This document shows positions 1-7,590 of a stretch of 13,477 nucleotides of DNA, one piece after another. Origin of the DNA: Syntrophaceae bacterium UBA2251 (GTDB lineage: Bacteria; Desulfobacterota; Syntrophia; Syntrophales; UBA2251); the NCBI GenBank assembly GCA_002347815.1, contig DDXV01000029.1, positions 1-13,477 of the forward strand, given 5' to 3'. The position numbers and the translations under genes are program-made. The notes under the pieces are model-generated. The model saw nothing but the letters and a program-made list of their open reading frames with translations, had not been told where the DNA came from and searched no databases. Within the stretch, counting starts at the first letter, position 1. Each line of letters opens with the position of its first letter.

Positions 1-228
1 TCTTAACCGGACATTGCTGATAAAATGTAAGAAAGTCGACCGTTGTTCACAGCTTTTCGGGATAAACCCACTGGCTCCGTTTTCCCTCGGGGGTAAGCCC
101 TCCGATGGCGTTTTATGTGTGGGCACACCGTTATAGATGTTGATGAACTGTAACAGTTCGTTTATCCCGTGGGCTGAGGAAGCGAAATGGGTTTTCTGAT
201 GCCAGAGCTTCATGATCGTGCGGCCCTG
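1..228 (-). pseudogene. Possible C-terminal remnant of a DDE integrase/transposase (partial)
   Basis: On the minus strand an open frame runs from just after a TGA near 229 off the left edge of the window; its first ATG is at 213. The frame gives about 71 residues, including NELLQFINIYNGVPTHKTP. The YN...P.HK...G..P spacing resembles the C-terminal rve_3-like end of IS481/IS3-type integrases (YNxxRPHKxLxGxTPxE). The region is visibly AT-richer than the genes beside it, which fits a foreign origin. There is no room for a catalytic DDE domain between this piece and the permease gene, so it is either a truncated remnant or a chance open frame. No terminal inverted repeat is seen. The family call rests on motif resemblance only. 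Confidence 0.35.
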
Positions 229-272
229 TCAAGCTGAAGGACAGGAGAGGCAGGAAGGAGAGCTCGCCGGGG

Positions 273-1448
273 TCACGATTGCCAGAACCCGCCCCGGACG
301 ATCCGCCGGTTGGCCAGGGTCACCGCCAGGCCGCTCAGGACGGCGCCGGCGCCGACCGCCGTGAAGACGAGTCCCAGCCCGCAGCGCTGTCCGAGATAAC
401 CGGCGAAGATGGGGGCGAGGATGAAGCCGGCGTCCATGGCCAGCATGCTGATGGAAACCCCCTTGGGCATCAGGCGCGGGGGAAAGATATCCGGCGCCAG
501 GGCAAGGATGATGGGAAAGCCGATGCCCATGAACATCCCGTAGAGGAGGCCGCCGGCGATGAAGGCGGCATGGCTGTCGGCCCAGTGCAGCAGGAACAGG
601 GCCGTTCCCATGCCGGTCAGGATCAGACCGATGGCCCGGGGGCGGTTCAGGCGGTCCATCAGGCGATAGGCGAAAAGCCTCACGGTCAGGGCGGTGGCCG
701 AATTGACGACCAGGAAGGAACTGGCGATGAGTCCCTGGTCCTTGATGAAGACCGGCAGGTACTGCAGGGTGGTGCCGTTGAGCATGGAGAAGGTGAAGGT
801 TGCCAGAACGAGCGCCCAGAAGCCGGGAATCGCGAGGATGTCCGCCCAGCTTCCCCACGGCGCCTCCGAAGGCGCGGCGGAGGACCGGTCGTTGTCCGCC
901 GCCGCGGGAGGGGGGGGGAGCGCGAGGGCGAACAGGAAGGTCAGCAGGGCGAACAGGGGCGCCAGGCCCATATAGAGATCGATACGACCGCGCGTGACGA
1001 ACCATTCCGCGAGGGGCAGCACGACCAGCTGGGGCGCGACGTAGGCGATCCCGATCCAGGCGAAGGTGCTGCCCCGCTGTTTGACGGGGATGGCGAAGGC
1101 CTGATAGGTCGTCAGGGTGACGACCGCCATCCCGAAGAGAAATCCCCCCGCCGCCCGGAGGAAAAAGAGGGGCAGGAACGTCCGCACCCAGATCAGGGGA
1201 ATGGAAACCACTATCAGGCCCAGGCACAGGACCAGGAGGCTCCGGATGAGCCCCAGCGTTTCGGTCACGGTGCTGCCGATCGGCCGGCTTAGGAGGGCGC
1301 CGACGCTGGCGACGCCCATGACCCAGCCGATGAGCGACAGGGGCATGGCCTGCCGCTGCAGGGCGGCCGGGAAGAGAAAAAACAGGGTCAGAAAGGCGTT
1401 GATGAAGAAGGTGACGAGGAGCGAGTAAAGGAAGGTGCGACGGTCCAT
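273..1448 (-). CDS. Major facilitator superfamily (MFS) permease
   Basis: A 391-residue protein made mostly of hydrophobic helices, consistent with the usual 12-helix MFS fold in the cytoplasmic membrane. It divides into two six-helix halves joined by a polar linker at about residues 180-200 (Pro/Ala-rich, then DNDRSSAAPSEAP). The loop after the second helix has a polar Arg/Gly pattern (LLSRPIGSTV), a degenerate version of the MFS loop 2-3 motif. The substrate cannot be read from sequence; drug, sugar-acid or metabolite efflux are all possible. The ATG at 1448 lies 1 nt after the murI stop, so the gene is the last in the rlmL-murI-MFS operon and is probably translationally coupled. Upstream GGAG is rather far away, which also suggests reliance on coupling. 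Confidence 0.85.
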   Translation of the reverse strand: MDRRTFLYSLLVTFFINAFLTLFFLFPAALQRQAMPLSLIGWVMGVASVGALLSRPIGSTVTETLGLIRSLLVLCLGLIVVSIPLIWVRTFLPLFFLRAAGGFLFGMAVVTLTTYQAFAIPVKQRGSTFAWIGIAYVAPQLVVLPLAEWFVTRGRIDLYMGLAPLFALLTFLFALALPPPPAAADNDRSSAAPSEAPWGSWADILAIPGFWALVLATFTFSMLNGTTLQYLPVFIKDQGLIASSFLVVNSATALTVRLFAYRLMDRLNRPRAIGLILTGMGTALFLLHWADSHAAFIAGGLLYGMFMGIGFPIILALAPDIFPPRLMPKGVSISMLAMDAGFILAPIFAGYLGQRCGLGLVFTAVGAGAVLSGLAVTLANRRIVRGGFWQS

Positions 1449-1449
1449 G

Positions 1450-2274
1450 TTACAGGCTGACCCGCTCCACGTGGGGCAGGGACCGGCCCAGTATCCGCTC
1501 GCCGATGCCCTGGAACCGCAAGGGCACGTCGGTCACGTAGAACCGGTAGACGGGCGCCTCCCGGTCCGGATTCGCCAGTTCACGGTCGGTCAGGAGATCG
1601 GCCGTGATGTCCGCCATCGCCTCCGCGGAATCGACCAGGCGGATCGCGGGTCCCGTCACCTCCTGCAGGAGGGCCTTGAGCAGGGGATAATGGGTGCAGC
1701 CCAGGACGAGGGTGTCGATGCCCTCCGCGAGAACCGGCTTCAGGTATTCCTGGGCCGTGAGACGCGTGACGGGGTGGTCGAACCAGCCTTCCTCCACCAG
1801 CGGGACGAACAGGGCGCAGGCCTGGGAGAAGATCCGGACTTCCGGATCGAGGCGGTGGATCGCCCGCGCATACGTGTTGCTGTTAACGGTCGTGGGCGTG
1901 CCGATGACGCCGACGTGCTTCGTGCGGGTCGTCCGCACGGTCATCTGCGCCCCGGCGTCGATGACGTCGAGGACGGGAACCGGCGAGCGGGAGACCACGG
2001 CCTCGTGGGCCACGGCCGCCATCGTGTTGCAGGCGATGATGAGCAGCTTGACCTCCCGCTGCACGAGAAATTCCGTGATCTGGGCGGCGTACAGATTGAT
2101 CGTCTCCGCCGACTTGACGCCGTAGGGCACCCGGGCCGTATCCCCGAAGTAGATCAGGTTCTCGAAGGGGAGGCGTTCCATCAGGGCCCGGACGACGGTC
2201 AGGCCGCCCACGCCGGAATCGAACACCCCGATGGGGTGGCGGGCGTTACCGCCGGGGGTTTCTTTTTTTTGCAT
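1450..2274 (-). CDS. murI: Glutamate racemase
   Basis: Interconverts L- and D-glutamate to supply D-Glu for peptidoglycan precursors in the cytoplasm. All family hallmarks are present: GVFDSGVGGLTV near the N-terminus (Asp19), YFGDTARVPYG at 42-52, the first catalytic cysteine in ACNT (Cys82), GVIGTPTTV at 122-130, and the second catalytic cysteine in GCTHYP (Cys193). From the chosen ATG (2274) the protein has 274 residues, a normal family length. A longer in-frame start at 2376 would add 34 residues of Pro/Arg-rich sequence encoded inside rlmL, with no homology expected, so it is rejected. The start overlaps the end of rlmL by 29 nt, which implies translational coupling. Conserved throughout, with nothing missing. 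Confidence 0.96.
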   Translation of the reverse strand: MQKKETPGGNARHPIGVFDSGVGGLTVVRALMERLPFENLIYFGDTARVPYGVKSAETINLYAAQITEFLVQREVKLLIIACNTMAAVAHEAVVSRSPVPVLDVIDAGAQMTVRTTRTKHVGVIGTPTTVNSNTYARAIHRLDPEVRIFSQACALFVPLVEEGWFDHPVTRLTAQEYLKPVLAEGIDTLVLGCTHYPLLKALLQEVTGPAIRLVDSAEAMADITADLLTDRELANPDREAPVYRFYVTDVPLRFQGIGERILGRSLPHVERVSL

Positions 2275-3586
2275 GCGTTTCAATCCATCGTGTTTTTGGA
2301 GCGGGTCCGCGGCCGCCCGGCGGGGCCGGGTTGGGACAGGCGCGTTCCAGCGGCCGTTGGGTCCGGGATTCCTCACCGTCCGCGTCGGGGACCGCGCTCC
2401 CCTCGCGCACTTTCCGGCTGCCCGTGTAGAGGTCGTAATGCAGCAGCCGGCACTCGATGCCGCCGTTGTAGAAGACGAGTCGTTGCCGGGTGCGCAGCCC
2501 GACCCGTTTGGCGAGGCCCGGGTTCCCCGTGAATACGAAGCCCTGGCAGCCCGGGGCCTTGTGCTTGAGAAAGTCGCCGATCGCCCGGTAGGTATCCCCC
2601 AGGGCGGCCAGCTCGCCCATCCGCTCCCCGTAGGGGGGATTCAGGATCAGCGTTCCCCGGCCCGGCGGGATCGGGGTGTGCTCGAACGGGCAGACGGTGA
2701 ACGTGATCGAGCGGTCCACCCCGGCGGCGCGGGCGTTCCGGCGCGCCGCCTCGACGGCCTCCGGGCGGATGTCCGTGGCCACGATCCGTCCCGCCGGTTT
2801 GGCGAGCACCGCCTGCCGGGCCGCCTCCTGCCGGGCCTGCCAGGCCGCCGCGCGGTAACCCCGGACGTGCATGAACCCGAAGTTGGACCGCCCCAGGCCG
2901 GGCGCGATCCGCCGGGCGATCAGGGCCGCCTCGATGGCGAGCGTGCCGCTCCCGCACATGGGATTGACGAACGGGTCCGTCCCGTTCCATGCCGTGGCCT
3001 GGACGAGCGCCGCGGCCAGGGTCTCCTGCAGGGGGGCGTCCAGCGGGATCAGGCGGTAGCCGCGCCGCGAGAGGGGCTCTCCCGAGGTGTCCAGGTAGAT
3101 CCGGGCGTCCTTCCCGCGCCAGTACAGATGAACGACCGACCGCGTCCGTTCGGGTCCGGAATCGGGCCGCCGGCCCCGGACCTTTTGGATCCGGTCGACG
3201 ATGGCGTCCTTGCACTTGACGTTGGCGAACTGCGAATCCCGGATCGTCGGGTGGTCCACCGCGGAGGTGACGCTCACGTAGCCGTCGTCGGGGAGGATGG
3301 CCTCCCAGGGGAGGTCGAGCAGCCCCCCGTAGAGTTCCCCGGGCGTCGTGGCCCGAAAGGCCTGGAGGAGAAAGAGCACCCGCTGCGCCGTGCGCAGATG
3401 AAGATTGAGCTTCAGCGTGTCGTCGAACGTCCCGGCCGTCTCGACGGCGGCGTCGGTTTCGGCCAGGACCGGAAAGCCCAGGGCCGCCACCTCCGCCGCC
3501 AGGCCGGGGGCGGCGCCCCGCGGGCAGGGGATGACGAGCGGGCGTTCTTGCCGCCACAGTTCCATTGCGTCCGGGTTTCGATCCAT
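2246..3586 (-). CDS. rlmL: THUMP-domain 23S rRNA (guanine-N2) methyltransferase, RlmL/YpsC type
   Basis: A 446-residue SAM-dependent RNA methyltransferase. The N-terminal ferredoxin-like/THUMP region spans about residues 15-165 (LHLRTAQRVLFLL at 62-74 is typical), for RNA binding. The Rossmann methyltransferase domain follows, with the SAM-binding motif NPMCGSGTLAIEA at 208-220 and the catalytic NPPYGER at 316-322. Family members make m2G in 23S rRNA (G2445 in E. coli). The size matches the single-enzyme YpsC-like form rather than the E. coli RlmKL fusion of about 700 residues. About 50 residues after DLYTG (385-389) form a Pro/Arg-rich tail not typical of the family. The start at 3586 has GAGG 7 nt upstream. 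First gene of the minus-strand operon; the exact target base is inferred. Confidence 0.9.
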   Translation of the reverse strand: MDRNPDAMELWRQERPLVIPCPRGAAPGLAAEVAALGFPVLAETDAAVETAGTFDDTLKLNLHLRTAQRVLFLLQAFRATTPGELYGGLLDLPWEAILPDDGYVSVTSAVDHPTIRDSQFANVKCKDAIVDRIQKVRGRRPDSGPERTRSVVHLYWRGKDARIYLDTSGEPLSRRGYRLIPLDAPLQETLAAALVQATAWNGTDPFVNPMCGSGTLAIEAALIARRIAPGLGRSNFGFMHVRGYRAAAWQARQEAARQAVLAKPAGRIVATDIRPEAVEAARRNARAAGVDRSITFTVCPFEHTPIPPGRGTLILNPPYGERMGELAALGDTYRAIGDFLKHKAPGCQGFVFTGNPGLAKRVGLRTRQRLVFYNGGIECRLLHYDLYTGSRKVREGSAVPDADGEESRTQRPLERACPNPAPPGGRGPAPKTRWIETHAKKRNPRR

Positions 3587-3720
3587 CGAGCGTCCTCATA
3601 GCACAACGCCGCTTAAATGGGAAGCCCGCGTCCTCGCGCGCCGTTGTCGCGGGGCGTGATCCCCATTTTTTGCGCAGGCGCCCTTTCCCCCGACCGGGGG
3701 GGCCCTGTCCGGGAAACGGC

Positions 3721-3781
3721 CCGTCCGGCGAACGGGTCATGGGCCCGGGGCGATCCCGGACGGATTGACAGGACCGGACGG
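3721..3781. repeat. CCGGACGG repeats in the divergent promoter region
   Basis: CCGTCCGG at 3721-3728 is the exact inverted copy of CCGGACGG at 3756-3763, and the same octamer recurs directly at 3774-3781. The two direct copies are 18 bp apart and flank a TTGACA box at 3765-3770. They lie in the 232-bp region between divergent rlmL and the PNPOx gene. In DNA this rich in G and C, part of this could be chance. A regulator site or a fold-back in the leader are both possible. Confidence 0.35.
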
Positions 3782-3794
3782 GACATGGTACGCA
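3765..3794 (+). promoter_or_regulatory. Weak candidate promoter for the PNPOx-LysR pair
   Basis: TTGACA at 3765-3770 is a perfect -35 box. The best -10 candidate, 18 bp further on, is TACGCA at 3789-3794, which matches the consensus poorly. It would give a leader of about 20 nt before the ATG at 3819. Low confidence because of the poor -10. Confidence 0.3.
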
Positions 3795-3818
3795 TGCAAA
3801 AAAAAGAAGGGAGAAGGG

Positions 3819-4322
3819 ATGTCCCGTCAGGACAAGGAAATCAAGGACTTCAAGACCCTCGAAGACATTATGACCGCGGCCCCGGTCTGCCGCCTGGCCC
3901 TGGCCGAAGACGGCCTGTCCTACATCGTCCCCATGCATTTCGCCTACCGGGATCGCGTCCTGCATTTCCATACGGGCAGGAAGGGCAGGAAGATCGACCT
4001 CCTCAGAAAGAACGACCGGGTCTGCTTCGAGATGGACATCCTGGACGGGATCGTCGCGGCCGACGAGGCCTGCCGCTGGACGACGCGGTATCGCAGCGTC
4101 ATCGGCTACGGCCGGGCCTGTCTGATCGACGATCCTCCGGAGGTCGAAAAATCCCTGAATCTCCTGATGGAAAAATACGGCGGGGCCGGTCCGTGGACCT
4201 ATGCGGCGCGTTCGCTCCGCCAGACCCTCATTCTCCGGGTCGCCATCGCGTCGGTCACGGGGGAATGCGCTCCGCCCCTGTCGAAACGGGACGGCGGGAA
4301 TGCGGGAGAGACGGCGCCATGA
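3819..4322 (+). CDS. Pyridoxamine 5'-phosphate oxidase-fold flavoprotein (NimA-like)
   Basis: A 167-residue protein of the split-barrel, flavin-binding PNPOx family, in the NimA/YhbP-like group. The signature pattern is visible at about residues 24-75: CRLALAEDGLSYIVPMHF, then LHFHTGRKGRKIDLLRKN and VCFEMD, the strands that form the FMN pocket. Relatives include nitroimidazole resistance proteins and many uncharacterised flavin reductases, so the substrate is unknown. I chose the ATG at 3819 because GAAGGGAG lies just upstream; an ATG 54 nt earlier (3765) lacks a site and would add a lysine-rich leader. The stop overlaps the start of the LysR gene as ATGA, so the two are co-translated. The last 20 or so residues are polar and probably disordered. 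Confidence 0.85.
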   Translation: MSRQDKEIKDFKTLEDIMTAAPVCRLALAEDGLSYIVPMHFAYRDRVLHFHTGRKGRKIDLLRKNDRVCFEMDILDGIVAADEACRWTTRYRSVIGYGRACLIDDPPEVEKSLNLLMEKYGGAGPWTYAARSLRQTLILRVAIASVTGECAPPLSKRDGGNAGETAP

Positions 4323-5257
4323 GATTCGACGCCTTCAGAAACATCTCGCTGCAGCAGCTGGAGGCCCTCGTTTTTCTCGTGCAGGAAGGGAACTTCAGTC
4401 GCGCCGCCAGGCGGATGAACCTGTCCCAGCCCTCCCTGACCAAGCACATCCAGAACATGGAGGGCGCTCTGGAGGCGCCGGTCGCGATCCGGGAAAAGTC
4501 GGGCGTCACCCTTACGCCGGAGGGGCGGGTCGTCTACGACTACGCCCGCAGGGTCTTCAAGCTGCGCGAAGACGCCCGGGACAGGATCGCCCGCGTGCGC
4601 GAACACGAGGGGGGAGACATCGCCCTGGCCGCGAGCACGATTCCGGCGACCTACATCCTGCCCGCCGTGCTCAGCCGCTTCCGCAGCCGGTGCCCGCAGA
4701 TCCGCGTCTTTGTCCAGACCGCCGACAGCCAGGAGGTGCAGGACCTGATCCTGAACGGCGAGCGCGAATTCGGCATCATCGGCAGGAAGCCGTCGCACGC
4801 CAAACTGGCGGCGGAGCCGCTCTGGCGCGACAGGCTGATCCTCGTCGTCCCGGCCGACCACCGCTGGGCGCGGAAGGCGTCCGTTTCCCCGGCGGAACTG
4901 GCGGCCGAGCCCTTCGTCCTCCGGGAGCCGGGCTCCGGGACACGGGATATCCTGGCGGGGTACCTCAGGGACCAGGCCGGAGTGGAGCTTTCCGCCTTCA
5001 ACCTCATCGCCGAGTTGGGCAGCTCCGAGGCGATCAAGGAGGCCGTTCTGGCCGGCCTCGGCGTCTCGATCCTCTCCGTCCGTGCCGTCCGGCGGGAAAT
5101 CGACCAGGGGCTCCTGCGCGAATGCCCCGTGGCGGACTGGCGGATCGAGCGGGCCTTCCATCTGATCTTCCGCCGTCAGGCCGCGTTTCTTCGCCACCAG
5201 CGGCTCTTTCTCGATTTCATCCGTCAGGTCTCCCCGGACGATTCCGTCCGCCCGTAA
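4319..5257 (+). CDS. LysR-family transcriptional regulator, possibly of the selenium-metabolism group
   Basis: A 312-residue LysR-type regulator of standard length. The winged helix-turn-helix occupies about residues 10-70, with the characteristic LEALVFLVQEGNFSRAARRM and LSQPSLTKHIQNME. It is followed by the linker helix and a periplasmic-binding-protein-like effector domain from about residue 95 to 305, including GEREFGIIG, LWRDRLILVVP and a late VLAGLGVSILS. It resembles the CysB/CysL-like regulators and the LysR group that annotators link to selenium metabolism; its position directly before the cysteine desulfurase/yedF/yedE cassette supports that link, but the family assignment is from memory of such neighbourhoods. 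The ATG overlaps the preceding stop (ATGA). It probably controls the downstream cassette; the effector is unknown. Confidence 0.9.
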   Translation: MRFDAFRNISLQQLEALVFLVQEGNFSRAARRMNLSQPSLTKHIQNMEGALEAPVAIREKSGVTLTPEGRVVYDYARRVFKLREDARDRIARVREHEGGDIALAASTIPATYILPAVLSRFRSRCPQIRVFVQTADSQEVQDLILNGEREFGIIGRKPSHAKLAAEPLWRDRLILVVPADHRWARKASVSPAELAAEPFVLREPGSGTRDILAGYLRDQAGVELSAFNLIAELGSSEAIKEAVLAGLGVSILSVRAVRREIDQGLLRECPVADWRIERAFHLIFRRQAAFLRHQRLFLDFIRQVSPDDSVRP

Positions 5258-5287
5258 GCCGCGTTCCGCGTTCAGGCGCCGTCCCGA

Positions 5288-5306
5288 TCATGCGGATTTC
5301 CGATGA
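5288..5306. promoter_or_regulatory. Imperfect inverted repeat after the LysR gene
   Basis: TCAT-g-CGG at 5288-5295 pairs with CCGATGA at 5300-5306 across an ATTT loop, with one bulged G. There is no T-run after it, so it is not a good intrinsic terminator. It lies about 30 bp upstream of the candidate promoter for the next gene and could be an operator, for example for the neighbouring LysR protein. Confidence 0.3.
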
Positions 5307-5334
5307 TGACGCGGGATCCATCGAAAAAATGCAT

Positions 5335-5363
5335 TTGACTTATCCCCCTCGCTCCCTTATTTC
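5335..5363 (+). promoter_or_regulatory. Candidate promoter for the aminotransferase-yedF-DUF3343 unit
   Basis: TTGACT at 5335-5340 is separated by exactly 17 nt from TATTTC at 5358-5363. The -35 is good (5 of 6), the -10 poor (3 of 6), as is common for activator-dependent promoters. It lies 46 nt before the ATG at 5409 in a 151-bp gap that is AT-richer than its surroundings. Confidence 0.4.
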
Positions 5364-5408
5364 GAGAGGGCCGGCCGGATTCTTAAGCGGCGGCGAAAGG
5401 GATAAGGA

Positions 5409-6563
5409 ATGACCCCGGATATCCTGTACTTCGACAACGCCGCGACATCCTGTCCGAAGCCCCCCGAGACCCTGCGGGCCATGCGGCGGTTCATGGAGGC
5501 CGGCGGCGGGAGCCCGGGGCGTTCCGGCCACCGGCTGTCCATCGCGGCGGCCCGGGTGATCTTCGCGGCCCGGGAGGCGCTCGCCGGACTCTTCGGGGTC
5601 GACGATCCCCTCCGCATCGTTCTCACGAAAAACGCGACGGAGGCCCTCAACATCGCCGCCGCCGGGCTCCTGCCCGGCGACCACGTGATCACGTCCGGCA
5701 TGGAGCACAACTCCGTCATGCGCCCCCTGCGCGCCCTCGAGGCCGCGGGCGTCGCCCTGACGGTCGTTTCCTGCTCCGCCGCCGGCGAACTGGATCCCGA
5801 CGACGTCCGGGCGGCGATCCGGACGGAGACGAAGGCCATCTTTCTCACCCACGCCTCCAACGTTACGGGAACGATTATGCCGGTGGCCGAGGTCGGGCGG
5901 ATCGCCCGGGACCACGGGATCCTCTTCTGCGTCGATGCGGCGCAGACGGCCGGCGCTCTGCCCATCGACGTCGGCCCGATGGGGATCGATCTGCTCGCCT
6001 TCACCGGCCACAAGTCGCTCTTCGGCCCCCAGGGGACGGGTGGGCTCTATATCCGGGAAGGGCTGGAGGAGGGGATCGCTCCCCTCATGCGGGGCGGCAC
6101 GGGGAGCCGCTCCGAGTTCGAGGAGCAGCCCGCCTTCATGCCCGACCGCTACGAATCGGGCACCCCGAACACCGTCGGCATCGCCGGTCTGGCCGCCGGG
6201 GCCGGTTTCGTGGCCGAAAAAGGCGTGGACGCCATCCGCCGCCGCGAGGAGGCCCTGACGGAGCAGTTCCTCGCCGGCCTCCGGGATTTGGACGGCGTGA
6301 CGGTCTACGGCCCGAAGGCGGCCTCCCGGCAGATGCCCGTCGTCTCGTTCCGGATCGTGGGTCTCGATCCGGCGGAGGCGGCGCTAAAGCTGGACGAGCG
6401 GTTCGGGATCCTGTCCCGGCCGGGTCTGCACTGCGCCCCGGCGGCCCACCGGACGATCGGAACGGCGCCCACGGGCACCCTCCGCTTCAGCTTCGGCTAT
6501 TTCAACACGGAGGCGGAGATCCGGACCGCCGTGGAGGCGGTGGGCCGGTTGCGGGCCCGGTAG
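5409..6563 (+). CDS. Class V aminotransferase-fold enzyme, cysteine desulfurase/selenocysteine lyase-like
   Basis: A 384-residue PLP enzyme of the NifS/SufS superfamily, closest in motifs to the cysteine desulfurase family protein group (TIGR01977). The start is YFDNAATSCPKP. PLP-site features are MEHNS (His100), THASNVTG (148-154), DAAQTAGALPID (Asp176, Gln179) and FTGHKSLFGPQGTGGLYI with the Schiff-base lysine at 202. The C-terminal RPGLHCAPAAH carries the likely catalytic cysteine (Cys342) that would hold the persulfide or selenide. It probably releases sulfur or selenium from (seleno)cysteine for the carrier proteins encoded just downstream. The ATG at 5409 has AAAGGG 7 nt upstream. It heads a unit with yedF after 79 nt. 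Whether S or Se is the physiological substrate cannot be read here. Confidence 0.9.
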   Translation: MTPDILYFDNAATSCPKPPETLRAMRRFMEAGGGSPGRSGHRLSIAAARVIFAAREALAGLFGVDDPLRIVLTKNATEALNIAAAGLLPGDHVITSGMEHNSVMRPLRALEAAGVALTVVSCSAAGELDPDDVRAAIRTETKAIFLTHASNVTGTIMPVAEVGRIARDHGILFCVDAAQTAGALPIDVGPMGIDLLAFTGHKSLFGPQGTGGLYIREGLEEGIAPLMRGGTGSRSEFEEQPAFMPDRYESGTPNTVGIAGLAAGAGFVAEKGVDAIRRREEALTEQFLAGLRDLDGVTVYGPKAASRQMPVVSFRIVGLDPAEAALKLDERFGILSRPGLHCAPAAHRTIGTAPTGTLRFSFGYFNTEAEIRTAVEAVGRLRAR

Positions 6564-6642
6564 CCCGGTCGATGTCGGCAACCCCGCCGGACGTCTGAAT
6601 TTGAAGCATAACGCGTCAGGATAGCCTCAGGAGGAAAAGGGG

Positions 6643-7257
6643 ATGAGCGAACGTGAAATCGTCGATGCCCGGGGATTGGGGTGTCCGCAGCCGGTGATCC
6701 TGGCGAAGAGGGCCCTGGAGCGTGAGGCGAGCGTGGTCGTGATCGTGGACAACGCGATCGCCCGGGAAAACGTGCGCCGCCTGGGGACCGCGAGCGGATG
6801 CGACGTCCAGACGGAGGATCCGGGGGACGGGACCTTCCGGATCCTCCTGACGAAGCGGCCGGGGGCGGTCCCGAGCCGCGCCGAAGCCGATTTGACGGCC
6901 CGTGAAACCGGGGCCGCGCCCGGCCCGTTTGTGGTCGTGCTGTCCTCCGACCGGATGGGCGAGGGGAGCGACGAGCTCGGCGGCCTTCTCGTCCGGACCT
7001 TTCTGCACGTCCTCGGCGATCAGGAGCGCAAGCCGGACGCCATGGTCTTCTACAACGGCGGCGTCCGTCTCGCCGTGAAGGACTCCCCCGCGCTCGAGGA
7101 TCTCAAGGCGCTGGCCGCCGCCGGCGTGGAGATGCTCGTCTGCGGAACCTGCACGAACTACTTCAATCTCACCGCCGATGTCGCCGTCGGCACGATCTCC
7201 AACATGTACGACATCGCCGGCCTGATGTCCCGCGCGGGACGGCTGGTCCAGCCATGA
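6643..7257 (+). CDS. yedF: YedF: TusA domain fused to DsrE-like domain (selenium-metabolism protein)
   Basis: A 204-residue two-domain carrier protein. Residues 1-72 are a TusA/SirA domain with DARGLGCPQPV, where Cys14 in the CPxP motif is the expected persulfide or perselenide-carrying residue. Residues 95-204 are a DsrE-like domain with VFYNGGVRLAV (135-145) and a CGTC motif (Cys167, Cys170) followed by TNYF. This domain order and length match the putative selenium-metabolism protein YedF (TIGR03527), reported from genomes with selenium-use genes. The likely role is to accept S or Se from the desulfurase and pass it on; this is not proved for the family. AGGAGG sits 8 nt before the ATG. The stop overlaps the next start. 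Confidence 0.9.
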   Translation: MSEREIVDARGLGCPQPVILAKRALEREASVVVIVDNAIARENVRRLGTASGCDVQTEDPGDGTFRILLTKRPGAVPSRAEADLTARETGAAPGPFVVVLSSDRMGEGSDELGGLLVRTFLHVLGDQERKPDAMVFYNGGVRLAVKDSPALEDLKALAAAGVEMLVCGTCTNYFNLTADVAVGTISNMYDIAGLMSRAGRLVQP

Positions 7258-7484
7258 CGCCGGAAGAGACCTACGGGGTGCTCCTGTTCCAGTCGGTCAG
7301 TTACGCCATCAAGGCGGAAAAGATCCTGCTGGCGGCGGGCCTGCCCCACAAACTGATTCCCGTGCCCAGACACATCAGCTCGGACTGCGGCGTGTGCCTG
7401 CGTTTTCCGTCCGGACTCGAAGAACGCATCCTTCGGGCGCTGGAAGGCCAGGTCGAGATCGACGCCGTCCACCCCCTGAAGTGA
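7254..7484 (+). CDS. DUF3343 protein, putative Se/S carrier
   Basis: A 76-residue protein matching the DUF3343 (PF11823, putative Se/S carrier) family in length and pattern: GVLLFQSVSYAIKAEKILLAAG, then KLIPVPRHISSDCGVCLRF. Family members carry a conserved cysteine in the S-x-CG position; here it is Cys45, with an extra Cys48 that makes a CGVC motif. Start and previous stop overlap (ATGA), so it is translationally coupled to yedF. Context and cysteines suggest a small carrier in the same S/Se transfer chain. Function is unproven for the family. Confidence 0.85.
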   Translation: MTPEETYGVLLFQSVSYAIKAEKILLAAGLPHKLIPVPRHISSDCGVCLRFPSGLEERILRALEGQVEIDAVHPLK

Positions 7485-7512
7485 GGCCGGATCAGGGCAG
7501 CACCCTTCCCCG

Positions 7513-7525
7513 TTGACAAGGTCAA
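7513..7525. repeat. Short inverted repeat TTGAC-AAG-GTCAA
   Basis: Perfect 5-bp arms with a 3-nt centre, 28 bp after the DUF3343 stop. It contains a TTGACA hexamer, but no -10 box lies at a workable distance. There is no T-run, so it is unlikely to be a terminator. Possibly a second regulator half-site region; may be chance. Confidence 0.25.
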
Positions 7526-7590
7526 AAATGAACAACCCGACGCTGTCCCGGCGAATAAACGATCTTGATCGCCTGCCGCCATCTATTACT

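Noticed and set aside
2373..3971. A 532-codon minus-strand frame that overlaps rlmL
   Set aside because: It is the antisense or out-of-frame shadow of a gene with clear motifs. It is rich in Arg, Pro and Gly and has no family signature, as expected in GC-rich DNA.
4199..5197. Long minus-strand frame opposite the LysR gene
   Set aside because: Low-complexity shadow of a well-supported gene; no motif and no binding site.
7482..7570. Read-through of the DUF3343 TGA as selenocysteine
   Set aside because: The extension is about 27 codons with no pattern, and the family ends at this length.
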